From Acidobacteriota bacterium (GTDB lineage: Bacteria; Acidobacteriota; Terriglobia; UBA7540): 12,060 bases of DNA. The notes under the pieces are model-generated. The model was given only the letters and a program-made list of their open reading frames with translations. It was not told the DNA's origin and ran no database searches. The DNA is taken from the NCBI GenBank assembly GCA_021789565.1, contig JAJYJL010000104.1, positions 1-12,060 on the forward strand, read 5' to 3'. Made by a program: the position numbers and the translations under genes. Within the stretch, counting starts at the first letter, position 1, and each line of letters begins with the position of its first letter. This document shows positions 7,706 through 12,060 of this stretch, piece by piece.

Positions 7706-7960
7706 CAGCAACCATTCTCCAACATCGGCAGAAGCGTCTTCAAGAACGTCCAGCATTGCTTTTAATGCATGTAAAACTGCTCTAACACCTTTAACGCCAA
7801 GCCAAACCAAGAGTCGCTCTACGGAGATGGGCGGGTCGGTCCAGTCAAGTTTCAATGGGGTTCCAGCGGTTCTCAAGGCTATTAAAACAAGTACCGCGTA
7901 TAAAAGAATGGTACCCGCCAGTATCAGCTTAAGCAGCCCGATAAATAAGCTCCAGGCCAT
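7694..7960 (-). CDS. Small membrane protein of unknown function
   Basis: I do not recognise this 88-residue protein. It starts MAWSLFIGLLKLIL; residues 3-32 form one strong hydrophobic segment that should span the inner membrane. A short Pro-containing linker follows (TPLKLDWTDPPIS, about 37-49). Then comes a likely amphipathic helical stretch (about 50-85) with basic residues first (GVKGVRAVLHALK) and acidic ones later (DVLEDASADVGE); the protein ends HHR. ATG at 7960 is chosen because GGGGAGG (7975-7969) sits 8 bases upstream. An in-frame GTG at 7969 overlaps that site and is less likely. The good ribosome site and clear membrane-helix pattern argue that it is a real gene. It is divergent from the histidine kinase and 233 bases upstream of dprA. 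No function can be claimed. Confidence 0.65.
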   Translation of the reverse strand: MAWSLFIGLLKLILAGTILLYAVLVLIALRTAGTPLKLDWTDPPISVERLLVWLGVKGVRAVLHALKAMLDVLEDASADVGEWLLHHR

Positions 7961-8041
7961 GGCAGCCACCTCCCCTGTTTTGGTTAGATTACTCGGCAGG
8001 CAGTAAAGTTGCTAAGGTTCACGGCCCAAGCTGGTGCTGGT

Positions 8042-8052
8042 AGGAAGTTCCT
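8042..8052. repeat. Small dyad AGGAA-G-TTCCT in the divergent intergenic region
   Basis: AGGAAGTTCCT is a perfect 5+1+5 dyad, 57 bases upstream of the -35 box of the kinase promoter and 81 bases upstream of the small membrane protein start. Its position suits an operator, but a dyad this short can arise by chance. The rest of 7961-8109 shows no gene, tRNA or sigma-54 box (GG-N10-GC with TTGC) that I can support. Confidence 0.25.
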
Positions 8053-8109
8053 CAAAGCCATGGACGTATTGTTTGCGCCTCTTAACCAGCAGGAGAGGGT
8101 TAGGCTTCG

Positions 8110-8138
8110 TTGACCGCTCCCAGGCGTTCAGCTAGAAT
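8110..8138 (+). promoter_or_regulatory. Sigma-70-like promoter of the two-component operon, probably leaderless
   Basis: TTGACC (8110-8115), a 17-base spacer and TAGAAT (8133-8138) match five of six positions in each consensus hexamer. The kinase ATG is at 8147, eight bases after the -10 box, so transcription should begin at or within about two bases of the ATG. This agrees with the lack of a good ribosome binding site before the gene (CGGATTGA only). Confidence 0.68.
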
Positions 8139-8146
8139 CGGATTGA

Positions 8147-9700
8147 ATGAGTCGCGCGACAAGCTCCGCGAGGCAGGTATTGAATAAACGCATCCTGAGC
8201 CTCCGATTCCGCACCCGGCTGGCGCTGGTGATGTTCCTGATCACTGCAAGCACGAGCGCCATTTTGATGGTGGCCTACGTGCAGCACAACCGCCGCATCA
8301 AGGCTTACGTGGCCGGCCAAACCTCAGACCTTTTGGAAATCATCCAATTGACTCAGGCGAGCGTCCCTTCCAAAGTTAATCGAAAACTGGCTCTCAGCGA
8401 ATACCTAAGCGCGCTTAAAGGCGCCGGCCTTTCCTCGATCAATGTTATTTCACCCACCGGAGAAGTGGTGGCCAGCACCAATCCCAAACAAGTGGGCAAG
8501 CGGGTCAAGCTGAGCAGGCGACGGCACCGAAGGACGGAAGGGCCCATCCAGATTACCGCTCAGCTGCGAGACATCGACGCCGACGTCGGCGCCAGCGCTG
8601 GGCAGCAGCACTATGACATCAAGTTCCCCATCATCCAGGGAGAGAAAGTTGTGGGATACGTGCAGGTGGGCGGGGAGATGGATGAAGTGGGTTCCATGCT
8701 GAACCATGTCTATTTGCTCTGGCTGGCCTGGATTCTGGGCACGATGCTGACAGGAATGTTTGCAGTGGTTTATCTGGCCTTCCGTTTTACCAAGCCGATT
8801 GATTTGCTGGTGGAAGGGGCGAATCAGGTGGCCCAGGACAATCTCTACGTGTCTCTGCCGACAACAGGCAGCAGGGATGAGATGGGACGCCTGGCTCAAA
8901 CATTCAATCAAATGGTAGAAAGGCTACGCGAGACCCGAAAGCTTCAGAAGCGGCTGAATGAAGCCGAGAAGTCTTCTTTGCTGGGCCATTTTGCCGCTAC
9001 TGTGGCGCATGAGGTGCGCAACTCACTAAACTTTCTTAACCTGAGCATCGATCAGATCAGGGCAAAACGCTCGATTCTGAATGAAACACCGGGGCGCGAA
9101 TTGAGCACCAGCCTCGCCAATATGAAGGAAGAAATTACGCGCCTGAACCACCTGGTCAGCGATTTTCTGGTGGTCGGAAGGCCTACCGAACCTCAGCTTG
9201 TGCCGTGCGACATTGAGACCATCGTCGGACAGGCTGTGAGCGTGGTCGAAAATCAGGCATGCCAGCAACATATCCGAATTGTGGCCCATTTGCCTACAGA
9301 CCTGCCCGCCCTTCAGGCAGATGCTGCGCAGTTGAAGACCTGCTTCCTCAACATTCTGACCAACTGCGTGCAAGCTATGCCGCAAGGCGGAGATATCCAG
9401 ATCACAGCAAGAAGGATATCCAATAACGGGGGCGGCGGGCATCTTGAAATGCGCTTTCGCGATACGGGGCCCGGCATTCCACAAGACGATCAAGAAAAGG
9501 TCTTTGCCCCTTATTTTTCCACCAAGGCGACGGGTTTCGGCCTGGGCTTAGCCATTACCCGGAAGATTGTTGAGGATCACGGCGGTCGCGTTTCTATTTC
9601 CAATGAGAATACGCCTGGCACTACGTTGATTGTCGAATTGCCCCTCCCGGACGTCTCGGTGACCAACCCACCGGCTGTCGCCAGTTCGAGTATTGCCTGA
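8147..9700 (+). CDS. Membrane sensor histidine kinase, NtrB-like
   Basis: This inner-membrane kinase would sense an external signal, autophosphorylate on His and pass phosphate to the regulator encoded 12 bases downstream. The 517-residue protein has a basic N-terminus, TM1 (about 25-47), an external sensor (about 48-187), TM2 (about 188-212), HAMP (about 213-265), and a dimerisation/His domain with H288 in VAHEVRNSLNFLNLS. The ATPase follows: N-box LNILTNCVQAM (401-411), G1 DTGPGIP (439-445), F-box FAPYFSTK (453-460) and G2 GFGLGLAI (463-470). The sensor contains INVISPTGEVVASTNPKQVG (98-117), which resembles PAS-like (PDC/Cache) sensors, followed by a very basic patch (KLSRRRHRRT, 121-130). 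The usual Pro after H-E-x-x-N is Ser293. ATG at 8147 fits the promoter just upstream. The signal is unknown. Confidence 0.93.
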   Translation: MSRATSSARQVLNKRILSLRFRTRLALVMFLITASTSAILMVAYVQHNRRIKAYVAGQTSDLLEIIQLTQASVPSKVNRKLALSEYLSALKGAGLSSINVISPTGEVVASTNPKQVGKRVKLSRRRHRRTEGPIQITAQLRDIDADVGASAGQQHYDIKFPIIQGEKVVGYVQVGGEMDEVGSMLNHVYLLWLAWILGTMLTGMFAVVYLAFRFTKPIDLLVEGANQVAQDNLYVSLPTTGSRDEMGRLAQTFNQMVERLRETRKLQKRLNEAEKSSLLGHFAATVAHEVRNSLNFLNLSIDQIRAKRSILNETPGRELSTSLANMKEEITRLNHLVSDFLVVGRPTEPQLVPCDIETIVGQAVSVVENQACQQHIRIVAHLPTDLPALQADAAQLKTCFLNILTNCVQAMPQGGDIQITARRISNNGGGGHLEMRFRDTGPGIPQDDQEKVFAPYFSTKATGFGLGLAITRKIVEDHGGRVSISNENTPGTTLIVELPLPDVSVTNPPAVASSSIA

Positions 9701-9712
9701 GGATTAGCATCC

Positions 9713-11071
9713 ATGCCTGAAGGATCAGTTCTGGTTGTTGATGACGAGAAGCGGCAGCGGGAAATCTACCGGGACATCCTCCAGGACGAAGGTTACGAGG
9801 CGGTCACCGCTCCCAGCGCTGAGGCGGCTCTCAACCTTGTTGCACAGAAGCGCTTCGACCTGGTCCTCACCGATCTCAACCTGACCGGAATCAACGGCAT
9901 CCAGTTGCTCACCGAAATTGTGCGGGCCGACCCCACCGTCGCCGTGGTCCTCATAACGGGTTATCCTTCCATCGAATCGGCGATCGACGCCACCCGGCGG
10001 GGAGTCTACCAATATCTGGAAAAGCCCGTGGACCGCGCGAGGCTTTTGGAAGTCGTCAACGACGCGCTCAATCGCCTGGCCGCCCTGAAGCGGACCATCC
10101 TTGGAAATTCCCCCGCCGTCAAGGAGATGGTCCGAATGATTGTGAAGGTGGCGCCCTCAGTTCACACCATCCTGATCCTCGGTGAAAGCGGAACCGGCAA
10201 GGAACTGGTTGCACGGGAAATTCACAAGCACAGTCCGCGGCATGACCAGCCGTTCCTGGCGGTCAATTGTGCAGCGCTCACCGAAACTTTGCTTGAAAGC
10301 GAACTTTTCGGCCACGAAAAGGGTGCTTTTACCGACGCCCATCAACAAAAGAAAGGACTGTTTGAGAAAGCCAGCCACTCCACCTTGTTCCTCGATGAAA
10401 TCGGCGACACCAGCCTGGCCTTGCAGGCCAAGATTCTGCGGGCTCTTCAGGAGCGCGAGATCCTCCGTGTCGGGGGCACAGACCCCATCAAAGTGGACGC
10501 CCGCATTATTGCCGCGACCAATCGAAACCTGGATCAACTGATGCGGGAAGGTAAGTTCCGCGAGGATCTTTATTACCGCCTCAAGGTGATTCCCGTCGTC
10601 TGTCCTCCTTTGCGCGAACGGAAGGAAGACATCGAAGAGTTGGCCATGCACTTTATGCACAGAGCGGCGCTTGCGGCGGGACGCGAGGTTCGGGGGATTT
10701 CATCCGAGGCGCTGGCAGCGCTCGAAAGTTATCGCTGGCCGGGAAATATCCGGCAGTTGGAGTGGGCTATCGAGCGCGCCGTGGTGCTGGGTGAAACATC
10801 TCAACTGGAACTTCGCGACCTTCCTCCGGAGGTGCTGGAGGCTGAAGAAGAAGCAAGCTTGACTGGGATTTGGACAGCGACCGCGCCGGCACCCGGGGAG
10901 GACCTGGTTCCCATCATTCCTGAAGGATCGTGGGAAGAACATGAGAAAGCAAAAATTATTCAGGCCCTGCAGCGCACCAACGGGAATATCACCCGTGCAG
11001 CCCAGCTTCTGGGCATGACCTTTCGCACGCTCCAATATCGTTTGGAAAAGTTCGGCATCAAAAAAGCCTAA
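9713..11071 (+). CDS. Sigma-54-dependent response regulator (NtrC family)
   Basis: This cytoplasmic activator uses ATP to open promoters held by sigma-54 RNA polymerase, after phosphorylation by the adjacent kinase. The 452-residue protein has three parts. The receiver (1-120) has Asp10/Asp11, phospho-acceptor Asp54 in LTDLNL and Lys104 in LEKP. The AAA+ domain (about 130-365) has Walker A GESGTGKE (157-164), ELFGHEKGAFTDA (197-209), Walker B TLFLDEIGD (224-232), REDLYYRLKVIPV (283-295) and WPGNIRQLE (342-350). After an acidic, Pro/Ala-rich linker, a Fis-type helix-turn-helix (about 409-450) contains NGNITRAAQLLGMTFRTLQY. The sigma-54-contacting loop reads GAFTDA rather than GAFTGA; the key Thr is kept. 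GAGG 11 bases before the ATG overlaps the end of the kinase gene, which supports coupled translation. Targets are unknown; no -24/-12 promoter was recognised in this window. Confidence 0.95.
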   Translation: MPEGSVLVVDDEKRQREIYRDILQDEGYEAVTAPSAEAALNLVAQKRFDLVLTDLNLTGINGIQLLTEIVRADPTVAVVLITGYPSIESAIDATRRGVYQYLEKPVDRARLLEVVNDALNRLAALKRTILGNSPAVKEMVRMIVKVAPSVHTILILGESGTGKELVAREIHKHSPRHDQPFLAVNCAALTETLLESELFGHEKGAFTDAHQQKKGLFEKASHSTLFLDEIGDTSLALQAKILRALQEREILRVGGTDPIKVDARIIAATNRNLDQLMREGKFREDLYYRLKVIPVVCPPLRERKEDIEELAMHFMHRAALAAGREVRGISSEALAALESYRWPGNIRQLEWAIERAVVLGETSQLELRDLPPEVLEAEEEASLTGIWTATAPAPGEDLVPIIPEGSWEEHEKAKIIQALQRTNGNITRAAQLLGMTFRTLQYRLEKFGIKKA

Positions 11072-11170
11072 CACTCTCCCAATCTCTGTAATCCTCAACA
11101 ACCTCATCCGTACCCCTTAGGCCCTCGGTCCCATCCACATCGGAGGCCCGCGCAGAACTGCACTCAACCC

Positions 11171-11264
11171 CTTGTTATTTTCTGCCGAAGTTAAATACGG
11201 CTAATGAACGCAATCGAATATCGTGAAAATATAACGAATTCCCGGCGCACACCCGTGAAGGGTG
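11171..11264 (+). promoter_or_regulatory. A/T-rich upstream region of the OmpR-type regulator
   Basis: Within the 217-base gap after the sigma-54 regulator, positions about 11171-11240 are clearly more A/T-rich than their surroundings. A -10-like TATAAC is at 11230-11235 (five of six), but no good -35 lies 16-18 bases upstream, so an activator may be needed. A small hairpin, CACCC-GTGAA-GGGTG (11250-11264), lies in the predicted leader. No precise promoter can be claimed. Positions 11072-11170 show nothing recognisable. Confidence 0.3.
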
Positions 11265-11275
11265 AGTCCGGTCTT

Positions 11276-11288
11276 GAGGGGTTTTCCC
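11276..11288 (+). promoter_or_regulatory. Ribosome binding site that decides the GTG start of the OmpR-type regulator
   Basis: GAGGGG (11276-11281) sits 7 bases before GTG at 11289. The earlier in-frame GTG at 11262 has a purine run directly against it and would add nine residues not seen in this family. The TTTTCCC between the site and the start could pair weakly with the G-run (GGG-TTTT-CCC). Confidence 0.6.
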
Positions 11289-11963
11289 GTGCGCATCCTT
11301 GTTGCTGAAGACGATCGACCGGTGGCGAGTTTTCTGAAGAAAGGCTTGGAGGCCGAGCATTACGCCGTGGACTTGGCTCCGGATGGGCAGGAAGCCCTTT
11401 ACATGGCTGAGGAGTATGATTACGACCTTCTGGTTCTCGACTTGGTTTTGCCGAGGATGGACGGCCTGCAAGTTCTCAGACAGATTCGGACCAAGAAACA
11501 ACCTTTGCCGGTCCTGGTGCTGACGGGTCGCTCGCGGGTGGAGGATCGTGTGAAGGGCCTCGACCTAGGCGCGGACGATTACCTGATCAAGCCGTTCGCC
11601 TTCCGCGAGCTCTCGGCACGCGTACGTGCGCTTCTGAGGCGCGGGAACCAGCCTCCTGACTTGAGCTTTCAGGTCGAGGACCTTGAAATGAACAGGGTGG
11701 ACCGGACCGTCCGGCGCGGCGAAAGAAAAATCGATCTGACCCCCAAAGAATTCGCGCTTCTGGAGTACTTGATGAGAAATGTCGGCCGGGCCGTTTCCCG
11801 CGCCATGATCATCGAGCACGTGTGGAATTTCTCATTCGACACCATGACCAACGTGGTGGATGTCTACATCAATTACCTGCGGAAAAAGGTCAATGAAGGC
11901 TCTGAACGTCGGTTGATCCACACGGTCCGCGGCGTGGGCTACCGGATCGGCGATCCCAAATAG
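11289..11963 (+). CDS. OmpR/PhoB-family response regulator
   Basis: This is a two-component transcription regulator that binds DNA after phosphorylation, usually as a dimer on direct repeats. The 224-residue product has normal family length. The receiver (1-118) starts MRILVAEDDRPVASFLKKGL, with Glu7/Asp8/Asp9, phospho-acceptor Asp51 in LVLDLVLP, Thr79 in VLTGRS and Lys101 in LIKPF. A winged-helix domain follows (about 126-221), with LTPKEFALLEYLMRNVGRAV (150-169), the DNA-contacting VVDVYINYLRKKV (189-201) and the closing hairpin IHTVRGVGYRI. GTG at 11289 gives the typical N-terminus. It is on the same strand as the NtrC-type system but 217 bases away, so it is probably a separate unit. A partner kinase gene often lies directly downstream and would be mostly outside this window. 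Confidence 0.95.
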   Translation: MRILVAEDDRPVASFLKKGLEAEHYAVDLAPDGQEALYMAEEYDYDLLVLDLVLPRMDGLQVLRQIRTKKQPLPVLVLTGRSRVEDRVKGLDLGADDYLIKPFAFRELSARVRALLRRGNQPPDLSFQVEDLEMNRVDRTVRRGERKIDLTPKEFALLEYLMRNVGRAVSRAMIIEHVWNFSFDTMTNVVDVYINYLRKKVNEGSERRLIHTVRGVGYRIGDPK

Positions 11964-12013
11964 ATCCCCGATTTGCGCTCCGAGTTCCCGCGTGCATTTT
12001 GGGGAAGAATTGC

Positions 12014-12060
12014 TTGAAAATCAAAGGCGCCAAGACGACCGCGTCAGGGTTCTCAGAGGC
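12014..12060 (+). CDS. Possible first codons of the next gene (cut by window edge)
   Basis: From TTG at 12014 the frame is open to the window edge and reads MKIKGAKTTASGFSE; a G-rich stretch (GGGGAAG) lies about 6 bases upstream. A basic start like this would suit the N-terminus of a membrane kinase paired with the OmpR-type regulator 50 bases upstream, but that is inference from gene order alone. A second frame from GTG at 11992 (MHFGEELLENQ) is also open. Too little sequence is present to decide. Confidence 0.27.
   Translation, partial: MKIKGAKTTASGFSE

Noticed and set aside
7417..7743. A 108-codon minus-strand frame spanning the gap upstream of dprA
   Set aside because: It needs a TTG start without a ribosome site, overlaps both the small membrane gene and dprA in other frames, and shows no domain pattern.
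11120..11148. Possible terminator hairpin after the sigma-54 regulator (GGCCCTCGG with TCGGAGGCC)
   Set aside because: The stem needs a mismatch and two G-T pairs, and no T-run follows.
1..12060. CRISPR array, tRNA, rRNA, insertion sequence or phage signature
   Set aside because: No spaced direct repeats, no tRNA T-loop and acceptor pattern in the gaps, and no transposase, integrase or terminal inverted repeats were seen; the gaps are short and all main genes are intact.

Overview
The window reads as chromosomal, G+C-rich bacterial DNA. The best guess is an Acidobacteriota-like organism. This rests on remembered family resemblance (the His/Arg-rich penicillin-binding protein start next to recA, and the histidine kinase whose H-box reads HEVRNSLN) plus general gene style; no database was searched. 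I see no transposase, integrase, phage gene, CRISPR array, tRNA or rRNA, and no sign of recent transfer.

Layout. Positions 1 to about 7960 are read leftward (minus strand). In transcription order they are: an 88-residue membrane protein of unknown function (7960-7694), dprA (7460-6327), topA (6243-3829), a thiolase (3663-2476), an NAD-type 3-hydroxyacyl-CoA dehydrogenase (2438-1581), recA (1473-415), and the first 109 codons of a secreted or membrane-anchored protein, probably a penicillin-binding transpeptidase (329-1, cut by the window edge). Positions 8147 to the end are read rightward: an NtrB-like membrane histidine kinase (8147-9700), a sigma-54-type response regulator 12 bases downstream (9713-11071), an OmpR/PhoB-type response regulator (11289-11963), and perhaps the first codons of another gene at the right edge.

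Transcription. Two strong sigma-70-like promoters can be read directly. TTGACC-N17-TAGAAT lies just before the kinase, and TTGACT-N17-CATAAT lies just before the thiolase. Both sit so close to their start codons that the predicted mRNAs have almost no leader. The thiolase promoter splits the leftward genes into at least two units: dprA-topA, and thiolase-dehydrogenase-recA, possibly with the penicillin-binding protein.

How the genes fit. DprA and RecA are partners in natural transformation, where DprA loads RecA on incoming single-stranded DNA, and TopA controls supercoiling. The thiolase and dehydrogenase catalyse neighbouring steps between acetyl-CoA and 3-hydroxyacyl-CoA, in fatty acid oxidation or C4 metabolism. 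The kinase and sigma-54 regulator form one two-component system with an unknown signal. I found no clearly new multi-gene system. The items most worth a second look are the leaderless-type promoters, the His/Arg-rich penicillin-binding protein start, and the unidentified 88-residue membrane protein.
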